This document shows positions 24,003-32,300 of a stretch of 53,170 nt of DNA, piece after piece. Made by a program: the position numbers and the translations under genes. Under the pieces are notes generated by a model. The model was not told the DNA's origin, made no database searches, and was given only the letters and a program-made list of their open reading frames with translations. How positions within the stretch are numbered: the first letter of the stretch is position 1; each line of letters starts with the position of its first letter. This DNA is from Clostridia bacterium (lineage in GTDB: Bacteria > Bacillota > Clostridia > Oscillospirales > CAG-272), in contig JAFQOX010000128.1 in the NCBI GenBank assembly GCA_017412045.1, positions 93,012 through 146,181 of the forward strand, given 5' to 3'.

Positions 24003-24455
24003 TTATGTACTTCCTTTCAGAGGAGAGGCAAGCTTGCGCGTCAAGGTGATGCGGGTTCCTTTTCCCGGCGCGGAAGTGACCGAGAGTCTGTCCGAAAAGC
24101 TTTCCATAATGGAAAAGCCCATGCCGCAACGGTCCTCGTCGGGGCAGGTCGTAAAGAGCGGCATTCTTGCGCGGGCGACGTTCTCGATGCCGCATCCGCG
24201 GTCGGTAACGGTAATACGGACGCTGCGGTCGTCAAAGGATTTGGCGTCGAGCACGATCGTTCCGACGGTTCCTCGGTAGCCGTGCACGATACAGTTTGTG
24301 ACGGCTTCGCTGATGGCGCATCGGATATCTGCCAGCTCGTCCACGGTAGGATCGAGCGGCAGAAGAAAGCCGGAAATGATGCTTCTTGCCAGCGCTTCAT
24401 TTTCGGACCGTGATAAAAACGTACAACGAATTTCGTTCAAGGCTTTTTTGGGCAT
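24003..24455 (-). CDS. spoIIAB: SpoIIAB, anti-sigma F factor and serine kinase
   Basis: It binds and inhibits sigma F and phosphorylates SpoIIAA. The 150-residue protein is a GHKL-fold ATPase with AISEAVTNCIVHGY (N-box), VTDRGCGI (G1 box) and GMGFSIMESF. The ATG at 24455 is chosen because AAAGGA lies ten bases upstream. A longer in-frame version starting at 24482 would overlap the spoIIAA stop but has no ribosome site. The length is close to that of B. subtilis SpoIIAB. Confidence 0.94.
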   Translation of the reverse strand: MPKKALNEIRCTFLSRSENEALARSIISGFLLPLDPTVDELADIRCAISEAVTNCIVHGYRGTVGTIVLDAKSFDDRSVRITVTDRGCGIENVARARMPLFTTCPDEDRCGMGFSIMESFSDRLSVTSAPGKGTRITLTRKLASPLKGST

Positions 24456-24478
24456 ATGTTTAACATCCTTTCTGTGCA

Positions 24479-24796
24479 TCAAGTTTTGGTTGTTTGAATG
24501 ATACGGTCAAGACCTGCCATTTTCAACATTCTCATGACACGCGCGGACGGATTCCGGAGCATCAGGGACGCGCCGATTTCCTTGGCTTTTGCCAGGCGTC
24601 CCATGATGAGCCCCAGACCTGAGCTGTCCATAAAATCCACCCTTCCAATGTCAATGATCAGTGTTTTCGGCATTCGTTTGAACAATGCTTCGTCGATTTG
24701 CGAACGTACGGAGACCGCGCGGTGATGGTCGATTTCGCCGCCGATCTCTGCGATGACCGTGTCTTCCTCGTAGGAAAGACGAAGTGCTTCTTCCAT
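24479..24796 (-). CDS. spoIIAA: SpoIIAA, anti-anti-sigma F factor
   Basis: When dephosphorylated in the forespore it displaces SpoIIAB from sigma F. The 105-residue STAS-domain protein has the phosphorylation site in DFMDSSGLGLIMGR. The ATG at 24796 is preceded by GGAGG; upstream in-frame sequence to 24907 crosses a terminator and is not coding. I could not find a sigma-H promoter match in the 80 bases upstream, although this operon is sigma-H driven in Bacillus. Confidence 0.94.
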   Translation of the reverse strand: MEEALRLSYEEDTVIAEIGGEIDHHRAVSVRSQIDEALFKRMPKTLIIDIGRVDFMDSSGLGLIMGRLAKAKEIGASLMLRNPSARVMRMLKMAGLDRIIQTTKT

Positions 24797-24878
24797 TTGA
24801 TATCCTCCATTTTCTTTGTATCTCTGCAATGTAAAAACGGCGAGGATGATTTTGAGCATTTTTCCTTGAAAATAAAAA

Positions 24879-24907
24879 ATGCTATCCTTTGCTTTTAAGG
24901 ATAGCAT
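24879..24907 (-). terminator. Terminator of the 25108-27368 operon
   Basis: ATGCTATCCTT and AAGGATAGCAT form an 11-base-pair stem with a seven-base loop, followed on the minus strand by TTTTTTATTTT. It ends the small-protein operon before spoIIAA. Confidence 0.85.
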
Positions 24908-24943
24908 ATTTTTTATGAAAAATTTGTTGCATTTTCGTGTCGA

Positions 24944-25100
24944 CTTACTTTTTTCTTTGCGAAAAGAAAAAAGTAAGCAAAAAAGAAACGGGTCGTATCG
25001 GCTTTTGCTTTTGTCCGGATGTTTTGTGCAGACCTTTTTGCGAAAAGAAAAGGTTCAGCGTTCCCCTTTGTAAGGGAAAAGGATAAAAGTTTTTATAAAA
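24944..25100. repeat. Cluster of three palindromes
   Basis: A 15-base-pair hairpin (24944-24958 with 24963-24977) closes on a GCGA tetraloop. A second hairpin around TTTTTGCGAAAAG lies at 25032-25054 and a third near 25073. The first two share the GCGAAAAG core. It resembles dispersed intergenic palindromic repeats, but no second copy is visible in this window. Confidence 0.6.
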
Positions 25101-25107
25101 ATATCAA

Positions 25108-25425
25108 TCAGAAAATTCCTTGATTGTATTTTTTCTGCACGCGCCACAGGCATATAAACCCTATGCCGAAACCGACGAACAGAACGGCAATGGCGGTGAT
25201 GACGATAGGCTTGGAATCTCCCGTAAGGGCGATCAGTCCGCTGAACAGGGGCGCGAGTCCGACGACAAACAGAGCTTTTCCAAAGGCTTTTCCGTATGCC
25301 TTGCGGTCGGTCACCTTCGTTTGATGGTAATCGTGGATCAAGTTGGTATTTCCTCTGTAAATGGAGGTGCTGATGACCGTAAAAAGAACGGAGACGGAAA
25401 ACATGATAACGGAGTAGAGCAGCAT
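25108..25425 (-). CDS. Small membrane protein, DUF3784-like
   Basis: A 105-residue protein with three predicted membrane segments: one at the N-terminus (LLYSVIMFSVSVLFTVIS), one near 60-80 and one near 82-100. Between them is a polar, basic loop with HDYHQTKV and YGKAFGKA, a pattern typical of DUF3784. Function unknown. The ATG at 25425 has a strong GAAAGGAGG site; the longer frame to 25470 overlaps the methyltransferase gene. It is the last gene of a minus-strand run ending at the terminator 24879-24907. Confidence 0.8.
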   Translation of the reverse strand: MLLYSVIMFSVSVLFTVISTSIYRGNTNLIHDYHQTKVTDRKAYGKAFGKALFVVGLAPLFSGLIALTGDSKPIVITAIAVLFVGFGIGFICLWRVQKKYNQGIF

Positions 25426-25450
25426 GGCAATGCCTCCTTTCGCTGGCAGG

Positions 25451-26236
25451 TTATCTTTTTTGGTATTCAAACAGGCGATAGAGCTTTTTTGAGAAGCCTC
25501 CGGCGTAGAGCTTTCGGAAGATGAATTTTTCGGCTCCGCGCAGCTCGTCGATGAAAGCTTGCGGCGTCATATCGTGTTCTTGGGTGAAAATCAGATCGCC
25601 GTTTTGCAGGAAGCGCGGATCATCGATGCCGTATACCTTGGTCACGCCGACGTCGTTGATGGGATTTTTATATTTTGACATTTTGGAGGCAAGGCTTGTA
25701 TAACAATCCATGAAAAGAGATATGCTTTGAAAATGGGCGTTCAAAGCTCCGAAAAAGTTCTGCAATTCCTCGGCGGTCAGATACATACTGACGCCTTCCA
25801 TGATGACGACGGCGCTTTGCCGTTCGGGAATACTTTTCAGCCATTCGGGATTCCGTACGTCACCCTCGATCATAATATAGTTGGAAGAATCTGCATAATA
25901 TTTTTTGCGTTCGCGGATGACCTCGGGAAAATCCACGTCATACCAACGAATGTGTTCATTACCTATTCTCTGAATTCTGCCGTCCATGCCGCAACCGATA
26001 TGGAGCACGGCGCTATTCTCTGGCAAGGGGAGATTTTCTTTGACGAAGCGGTCAAAGACTGCGGCGCGGATTCCCATATAATAGGCGAGCCATTTGGATT
26101 TTGATTTGCCCTTCAGAGGAAATCCTTCTTTTTTCCAGATTTCCTCCGCTTTGGGATCGGAGAGAAATAAGCCCTTGTGGCTGACGAATGCCTTTCCGTA
26201 TAATGGAATGTATAGAGTTTGATTGATCTTGTTCAT
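25451..26236 (-). CDS. LCM-type SAM-dependent methyltransferase
   Basis: A 261-residue protein of the leucine carboxyl methyltransferase superfamily, many members of which make O-methyl esters of proteins or small acids. Visible are the SAM motif VLHIGCGMDGRI, the acidic YDVDFPEVI that follows it, and the VIMEGVSMYLTAEE block. The N-terminal region with DPKAEEIW is also typical. The ATG at 26236 follows GGAGGAGA. The substrate is not evident; bacterial members include polyketide-type O-methyltransferases, but there is no biosynthetic cluster here. Confidence 0.85.
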   Translation of the reverse strand: MNKINQTLYIPLYGKAFVSHKGLFLSDPKAEEIWKKEGFPLKGKSKSKWLAYYMGIRAAVFDRFVKENLPLPENSAVLHIGCGMDGRIQRIGNEHIRWYDVDFPEVIRERKKYYADSSNYIMIEGDVRNPEWLKSIPERQSAVVIMEGVSMYLTAEELQNFFGALNAHFQSISLFMDCYTSLASKMSKYKNPINDVGVTKVYGIDDPRFLQNGDLIFTQEHDMTPQAFIDELRGAEKFIFRKLYAGGFSKKLYRLFEYQKR

Positions 26237-26240
26237 AAAC

Positions 26241-26657
26241 TTAAATCTCCTCCGAATCGTAAACGTAAAGGTCGATATCAATCTCCGTTCTCGTTGCGTG
26301 GCAAAAATCAATGACGTCGAGCGTGGGAGCAAGACAGGGATGGATGCCGCCGGCATAAACGGAGGGGACGATTTCCAAGCAAAAGCTGACGGCGTTCTCT
26401 TTTTGAATCATGTTCAATAGACCGATTTTATCCAGAAGAGGAGCGATGGTTTTTCTCATTTGGTTGGCGGTAATGGCATCGTACTCGTCGCATCTGCCGA
26501 TCGTCCAGCGTGCAAAATCGTACGCCGTACCGTTACGGCGAAGATCTCCGATTTTCCACGATTTTTCGGGCTTCAGACCTAACAGGTCCGATACGCGGTC
26601 GGGTTCAAAATCGCCGACGATCGTAAAGTAAGTATAGCAGCTGTTTTTCGTTTCCAT
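26241..26657 (-). CDS. DUF4279-family protein
   Basis: A 138-residue soluble protein. Its start (YFTIVGDFEPDRVSDLLGLKPEKSWKIGD) and middle (WTIGRCDEYDAI) match the DUF4279 pattern, a family often encoded near toxin or immunity genes and thought by some to be immunity-like. Function unknown. It sits four bases upstream of the methyltransferase start and 38 bases after the next gene, inside the same minus-strand run. Confidence 0.75.
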   Translation of the reverse strand: METKNSCYTYFTIVGDFEPDRVSDLLGLKPEKSWKIGDLRRNGTAYDFARWTIGRCDEYDAITANQMRKTIAPLLDKIGLLNMIQKENAVSFCLEIVPSVYAGGIHPCLAPTLDVIDFCHATRTEIDIDLYVYDSEEI

Positions 26658-26695
26658 GTCGGGATCCTTTCAGTTTTTATGGGATTGAGCGGTAT

Positions 26696-27043
26696 TCAAC
26701 TTATGTTGATATGCGCTGCCAGAAGCATGGATTGGTCGTAATCCTCACAGAAGGTATAGCCCAAAAAGGCGGAAGCTTCTTCTTTGCGGATCTCGCCGTT
26801 TTCTTTTTTCAGGATGACGAACTTTTCATCCGAGCAATAGAGGAGCGCGAAGGACGTGCCGTTCGTTTTGCTTCTGCCGTGATAGGGATCGATCCAGGTA
26901 AGATTTTCTCTGTCAAGCGTATCAAAGTCATAGTTTACCTCCTCGAGCCAGTAGGAATCGTTGAAATTGGCTCTGAAAACGTATTCGACCGTGATGATCA
27001 TACGGTTTTTTCGGATCGTTTCGATGGTGGGTTTATTCGTCAT
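26696..27043 (-). CDS. Hypothetical protein, 115 residues
   Basis: I do not recognise this soluble protein. It is rich in aromatic and acidic residues, with a central DPYHGRSKTNGTSFALLYC stretch and a C-terminal YTFCEDYDQSMLL. No signal peptide or membrane segment is seen. Its start overlaps the end of the preceding gene by 11 bases, which supports translation and co-regulation. Confidence 0.65.
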   Translation of the reverse strand: MTNKPTIETIRKNRMIITVEYVFRANFNDSYWLEEVNYDFDTLDRENLTWIDPYHGRSKTNGTSFALLYCSDEKFVILKKENGEIRKEEASAFLGYTFCEDYDQSMLLAAHINIS

Positions 27044-27368
27044 TCCGTTCTTCTCCTTTTTCAGAGGAATTGTTGTCCTGCGGATCGTCCGCTTCGATGT
27101 TTTCCTCGGCGGATTTTCGGTTTTTGGTGTCGATCAGAGCGTCGATGCGCTTTTCCAAATCCTCGATCTTTTTTTCAAGCTTCGTGATAGTTTCGTTGAA
27201 TGCGAATACGAAGACAGATAAAATGAGCGCCGCGCCGAGCTCGATCAGGACCGGATCGCCGCTTTCAAAAAGCTTCCAGCCTCCGAAAAATACGGTCAGA
27301 TAGACGACGGCAAAGCATAAAAGAAAAATTCCAGCCCATCGCAACAGTGATTTGAGCTTATTTTTCAA
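27033..27368 (-). CDS. Small membrane protein with coiled coil
   Basis: A 111-residue protein of unknown function. Two membrane segments (about 9-25 and 38-55) are followed by a coiled coil (ITKLEKKIEDLEKRIDALI) and a charged, disordered tail. The start is a TTG at 27368 with AAAGGAGG eight bases upstream; the longer in-frame ORF to 27569 extends into AT-rich non-coding sequence and crosses a terminator. It is the first gene of the run down to 25108. Confidence 0.65.
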   Translation of the reverse strand: MKNKLKSLLRWAGIFLLCFAVVYLTVFFGGWKLFESGDPVLIELGAALILSVFVFAFNETITKLEKKIEDLEKRIDALIDTKNRKSAEENIEADDPQDNNSSEKGEERNDE

Positions 27369-27481
27369 GGGAAGCGCCTCCTTTTTCAGCCTGTGAGTTA
27401 AGATTCTATCAATATGATAGCACAAAACCTTGAAAAAGTAAATATGACAGCACATTTTTACCAATACTGCCGAGAAAAAAG

Positions 27482-27507
27482 AAAAGCTCCGAAAAATCGG
27501 AGCTTTT
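27482..27507 (-). terminator. Hairpin terminator in a divergent intergenic region
   Basis: AAAAGCTCCGA and TCGGAGCTTTT form an 11-base-pair stem with an AAAA loop. On the minus strand it is followed by TTTTCTTTTTT, so it should stop leftward transcription. No annotated gene lies immediately upstream on that strand, which suggests an unrecognised short transcript or a relic. Confidence 0.75.
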
Positions 27508-27563
27508 GAACTATGCATTATGTCTTTTTGCTTGACAATCAAGGCATACAAAATAACAAAAAT

Positions 27564-27738
27564 GTACACCTATCAGTCTAATAGATGTACATCTCCATTC
27601 ATTATTATACATTATATATAAATAAGAATCAATAGATTTCAATAAAATTTCAATAAAAATTTTATTTTTAACTCTTAAAAAAGGAATTATCGCTGTTTCA
27701 ATCGAAAAAATATACACCTGTTAGACTGATAGATGTAC
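27564..27738. repeat. Pair of inverted 27-base palindromes flanking 121 AT-rich bases
   Basis: Each end is an imperfect palindrome of the form GTACAYCT...AGRTGTAC. The left copy (27564-27590) and the reverse complement of the right copy (27712-27738) agree at 23 of 27 positions. This could be two operators for one dimeric regulator that loops DNA, or the terminal repeats of a small non-autonomous element. No flanking duplication is visible. Confidence 0.7.
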
Positions 27739-27817
27739 GAATCCATTTGTAATATCGGAGCCGAGCGGTAAAGCGGCGATCGTAAGCGACTCCAAAAAAT
27801 ATAGAAGGGAGATGATT

Positions 27818-29353
27818 TTGCTTGATATGTCGGATCGACAAATAATATCATGGAAGCCTGCGGTATTTCGCATTTTTTGCGCGGTTTTGATCCTGTGCGT
27901 CACAGGCGCGTGGCTGTTGTGGAGTCGGGATGATGATTTGACCGAGCAGTACAGCATTCAGATTGTGGAGCCGACCTGTACGGAAAATGGATATAGTCTG
28001 TATACCCACATTGAAACCGGAGAGGTAACGGTAAGGGATGTGGTTGCAGCCAAGGGGCACACCTTTGATCCATGGGTGTTGATTGCTGTCGGCGATGAAG
28101 TCAACTGCGGCTTTTCCAAGCGCGTCTGCGAGGTTTGCGGTCATGAGGAAACGCGGGCAGAGTATCCGAATTTGCCGATTTCCAGAATTTCGCTCTACGG
28201 TTCTCTGGATGGAATCGGGAAAAAGGCGGAAGTATCGATGACTGCTTGTTTGGAGCTGGCGGAGGATGACATTTCATTGGAATGTTACGCCACGCTGAAA
28301 TATCAGGGGCATATTTCCTTGTCCTATAACAAAAAGAACTTTACGCTAAAGCTGTACAACGACAAGGATCATCAAAAGAAGAATAAGCTGAAGCTCAGCC
28401 ACTGGAACGAAGAGAACAAATACATTTTGAAAGCCAATTATGTGGATGCCAGCCAGTGCAGAAATTTGGTTTGCGCAGATGTGTGGGCAGATATGTGCGC
28501 CGCGCGTCCGTTGCTTCCCAAAGAACTTCATACGCTGTCCAATTACGGCGCGGTGGACGGATATCCGGTGGCAATTTATCTCAACGACCGTTTTTACGGT
28601 CTCTTTACGATGAATCTTCATAAAGATGACGATCTCTTTGCCATGAAGGAAGGCGCGCAACACGCCATCATGATTTGTAACCATGGTTCTATGCCGGAGG
28701 CGACGTTCCATGCCGAGGCGGAATTCACAGAGAACAGTCCATGGGAAGTGGAGTATTGCGGAACAAAAGACGACGCATGGGCAAAGGACAGCTTCAATGA
28801 GCTGATCCGATTTGTGAGAATCAGTGATGACGCAACCTTCCGTAAAGAGCTTTCTGCGTATTTGGACGTGGATGCCGCCATTGATTATCTGATCGCTCTG
28901 TATGCCTTGGGGCTTACCAACCACACGGATCAGGATCTGGTGCTTGTAAACTACGGCGACGTGTGGATCCCGTCGCTGTATGATATGGAAACGGCTTTCG
29001 GCTTGGCAGAAGGCGGTTCCGACCTGCATGATCCTACAGTATTTTTGCCGACTCGTGACGGTGACGGATGGAACTCCGATACCGGTCACTTGCTTTGGGA
29101 CCGATTGCTTCAAAACTTCGGGGATGAGATTTGCGCAAGGTATCAAATCTTACGGACTCAGATTCTGGATCCCCAAACGCTCTGTAACCGCGTCACGGCT
29201 TTTACGGACAGAATTCCCTCTGTGATTTATGAGGAGGAAGAGGAGATTAATCCTCATCCTCAATCATATGGAGAGAGCAAAGCGCAAATTTTAAATTATA
29301 TACCCGGGAGAATTGAAGCATTGGATAAAATTTTTTTGAAAGGATTGAATTAA
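27818..29353 (+). CDS. Membrane-anchored CotH-family kinase
   Basis: CotH proteins are atypical secreted or cell-surface kinases; in Bacillus CotH phosphorylates spore-coat proteins. This 511-residue protein has an N-terminal membrane anchor (about residues 15-32) and a small module with PTCTENGY and CEVCGHEETR. The kinase core has SYNKKNFTLKLYND, EENKYILKANYVDASQCRN, YGLFTMNLHKDDD and the metal-binding-type YDMETAFG (about 388). GAAGGGAG lies six bases before the TTG at 27818; the ATG at 27812 would be too close to that site, and an ATG at 27827 is the other option. It starts a four-gene cohesin-dockerin run; the next ATG comes one base after its stop. Unlike many clostridial CotH proteins it has no dockerin. 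Confidence 0.88.
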   Translation: MLDMSDRQIISWKPAVFRIFCAVLILCVTGAWLLWSRDDDLTEQYSIQIVEPTCTENGYSLYTHIETGEVTVRDVVAAKGHTFDPWVLIAVGDEVNCGFSKRVCEVCGHEETRAEYPNLPISRISLYGSLDGIGKKAEVSMTACLELAEDDISLECYATLKYQGHISLSYNKKNFTLKLYNDKDHQKKNKLKLSHWNEENKYILKANYVDASQCRNLVCADVWADMCAARPLLPKELHTLSNYGAVDGYPVAIYLNDRFYGLFTMNLHKDDDLFAMKEGAQHAIMICNHGSMPEATFHAEAEFTENSPWEVEYCGTKDDAWAKDSFNELIRFVRISDDATFRKELSAYLDVDAAIDYLIALYALGLTNHTDQDLVLVNYGDVWIPSLYDMETAFGLAEGGSDLHDPTVFLPTRDGDGWNSDTGHLLWDRLLQNFGDEICARYQILRTQILDPQTLCNRVTAFTDRIPSVIYEEEEEINPHPQSYGESKAQILNYIPGRIEALDKIFLKGLN

Positions 29354-29354
29354 A

Positions 29355-32300
29355 ATGAAGCAAAAATGGAAAAAACTCCTCAACGTCTGTTCCGTTGTGG
29401 CGTTGGTTGCGGCAATTGTGGTTTCCGCCGGCATGATGCTCTTCAGCGAAGTCATGGCGGGCTGGAACGGCACGACTGCAACAGCGTTTGCATCGGGAAG
29501 CGGAACGGAGGCAAACCCCTACGTGATCAATACGCAAAATCAGTTGGGGTACTTTATGAAGCAGCTGAATGCAGGCGTGACTTATGAAGGTCTGTATATC
29601 AAGCTGGATACCAATCTGGATATGACCGGAGGCAAATGGTCGGTGAATGAAAGCGCGTCCTTTGCAGGTACTTTCCTGGGAAACAATAAAACGCTGACCA
29701 TGGACAGTAACTTTCTCGGTACCATTGCCGCAACGGGCAAGGTGGATTGGTTAAATCTGAAGGGCTCGGGTACTTTGAGCACACCGCTTTTGTGCTACGA
29801 TAATAACGGTACCATTCAGAACTGCCGTGTCAGCGGCGACGTGAGTATGAGCCAAATTGAACAAGCCGCCCTGCTGTGCTTGAACAACAACAGCACCGGC
29901 TTGGTCGTGAACAGCTGCGGCTTCGGTTCTGTATACGGCGATAGCGAGAACCAGGATTCCAGCTGTTATGTGGGCTGGATCAGCAAGAGCAAGGGCACGA
30001 TCAAGAATTGCTATGCTGTGCTGACCCTCGAAGGTAGCGCTCCCGGTTCATATAACAAGCTGTATACCGGGCAGATTACTGCGGAAGGCACTTATGAAAA
30101 CTGTTACGGCGGCACTGATGCTATCTCATACGATGTATCTTTCGTCGCAAAGTTGAATGCGTCCGTGGGTGCATCCGGCTATATGTGGACGGCTGACAGC
30201 AGCAACGTCAACAAGGGGTATCCCATTATCAAGGAGTGTCTGTCCGCGACGACAAATCTGTCCGGCTCTGCGGAATCCTTGGTGGTATTCCATACTACCA
30301 CCTTCTCTGCAACACTCACTTCCTCCGAAACGGGTTGCACGATTTATTATACGCTGGACGGCACGGATCCCAGCACGTCCGGCACCCGTAAAACCTACAG
30401 CTCGCCGATTTCGATCGAGCAGGATACGGTTATCACCTCCGTTGCTTGCAAAAACGGCGTTTACGGCGTGTCCACCCGTCAGCAGATCGTACGGCTTTTG
30501 GGCGCAGGTACTACGGAATCTCCCTATATCGTTTCCACCAACAAGCAGCTTTACGCCATCCGTCTGGAGCCTGACAAGGTCTATGAGCTGAACCGTGACC
30601 TGGATTTCACCAATGATCCCAAGAATGATCGGGGTGCGAATTGGGAAAGCATTCCGTCCTTCTCGGGTGAATTGCGCGGCGGAGGACACAGCATTACCGG
30701 GCTGTCTTCCGTTACCGGCGGCTTGGTGGACGTTAACAATGGTCATATTCAGGAGCTGCGTCTGATCGACCACCAGCTGAGTGTGTCCGGCGCTACGGAG
30801 TCTTACTTCGGCGCGATTGCCAACTCCAATCATGGCACGATCACACGTTGCTATGCGGGCGCGGATCCCGATGCTGATATATATACGGAGGTCACCACCT
30901 CTGCCGGCGGCATTGCGGGTCGTAATGACGGAACGATCAGCTATTGCGGCACTTCCGGCACGCTGAAGCTGAAGTCGTCCGATCTTTACAATCTCATTTC
31001 TATGGGCGGTATCGCCGGTTACGGCACCGGAATCGTTCGGAGCTGCTACAGCAATATGGCGCTGTATAGCCCGAAGAGCAATCATGATTCGGGACTTACC
31101 ATTGGCGGTATTTCCTATTGCAACGCGGTGTATGACAGCCGATTCGACGGAATTTGTGTGATTTACAGCTATATTACCCACTATGGCGTCGGCTCCGCGA
31201 CAGGCACTTCTCGAGGTATTTTTAATGGCGGAGCGATATTTACCGTACCAGAAGGCACTTCCTCCAAACCTTATTACGCTAAGGAAACCGATCTTTACAC
31301 CCTCAGCGGATGGAAGGAGTCTGATTATTCTGCATTTGATTTCGACAGTGTTTGGATGATGACCGCCAGCGGTCCTATGCCTCAGGGTATTATGGGTGCA
31401 GACGGCCGTTGTATGTCCAAGTATTCCTATACTGAGCCTACCTGCACCGCTAACGGCAGCGCCGTTTCTTACGATATCCTGAATACCGGTTATCGCAAGA
31501 CCGAGACTCTGCCCATGTCGGATCACAGCTACGAGTCCGTCGTTACAGATCCCACCTGCACGGATAAAGGCTATACCACGCATACCTGTGACTGCGGTGA
31601 CAGTTACGTTTCTGACGAAACCGCCGCTTTGGGTCACACTTACGGCAGTACGCCCGAATGGATCTGGACAGGCGATTCTGAAAACGGTTATACGGCTGCG
31701 ACTGCGAAGTTTACTTGTTCCTGCGGCCATGAGGAAACCGTGACCGCTGTTGTATCCGCTCAGACCACCGATGCCACCACCGAGGCGGAGGGACAGACCG
31801 TTTATACCGCATCTGTGACCTTCAACGAAACGGAACACACCGATACCAAGACCGTTTCCATTCCCAAGATTACGGTATTTACCGTCAATGGCACGGTGTT
31901 CAGTTGGAATGATACGGACGATGCCATCTGCCTGTTGTACGGCAGCGATGTCGATGATGCCGTTATCCTTGCCGCTTGGAAGAACGGCGGCGAATATGGG
32001 GCGCTCTACACCGCGATCAAGGGCAGCATCACGGATGCAACCGTGGACGGTAAGGCGATCAAGTCCCAGACGTTCACCTTTGAGGGCGTTACAGCCGGCA
32101 CCTACAAGCTGGTGCTTCTGAAGCCCGGCAAGTACGTTCCCAAGATCGTGGAAGTTGAAGTCACCAACGAAGCGGTTGACGTAGGTCAGCAGAACCTCTG
32201 GCTGTACGGCGACGTGAATTATGACGGTGTGATCAATTCCAGAGACGTGCTCCAGGTGAAACGTTACATCAACACCAAGGGATCGGTCATCACAACCGGT

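Larger units (their letters stand above)
24797..25107. other. Intergenic region upstream of spoIIA with hairpin-rich repeat
   Basis: About 310 bases. It holds the short spoIIAA upstream region, a minus-strand terminator (24879-24907) and a stretch of palindromes (24944-25100). A 64-codon plus-strand reading frame here runs through the palindromes and is not a convincing gene. Confidence 0.7.
27369..27817. other. AT-rich divergent region upstream of the CotH gene
   Basis: About 450 bases between divergent genes. It contains a terminator that functions on the minus strand (27482-27507), two 27-base palindromes (27564-27590, 27712-27738) and very AT-rich DNA between them. A 68-codon minus-strand frame (27511-27717) crosses the palindromes and has no recognisable features. 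Confidence 0.7.

Noticed and set aside
24797-24880. Sigma-H promoter for the spoIIA operon
   Set aside because: An AGGAAAA word exists, but no matching GAAT-type -10 box is found at the right distance.
24879-25073. 64-codon plus-strand frame near spoIIA
   Set aside because: It translates the palindromes (basic, low-complexity peptide) and crosses a terminator, so it is not a credible protein.
27511-27717. 68-codon minus-strand frame as a gene
   Set aside because: It overlaps the right palindrome, has no clear ribosome site and no recognisable features; kept only as part of the orphan-terminator observation.
30126-31838. 570-codon minus-strand reading frame inside the dockerin gene
   Set aside because: It is a shadow of the dockerin gene, which has a signal peptide and calcium-binding repeats; no domain is seen in the antisense frame.
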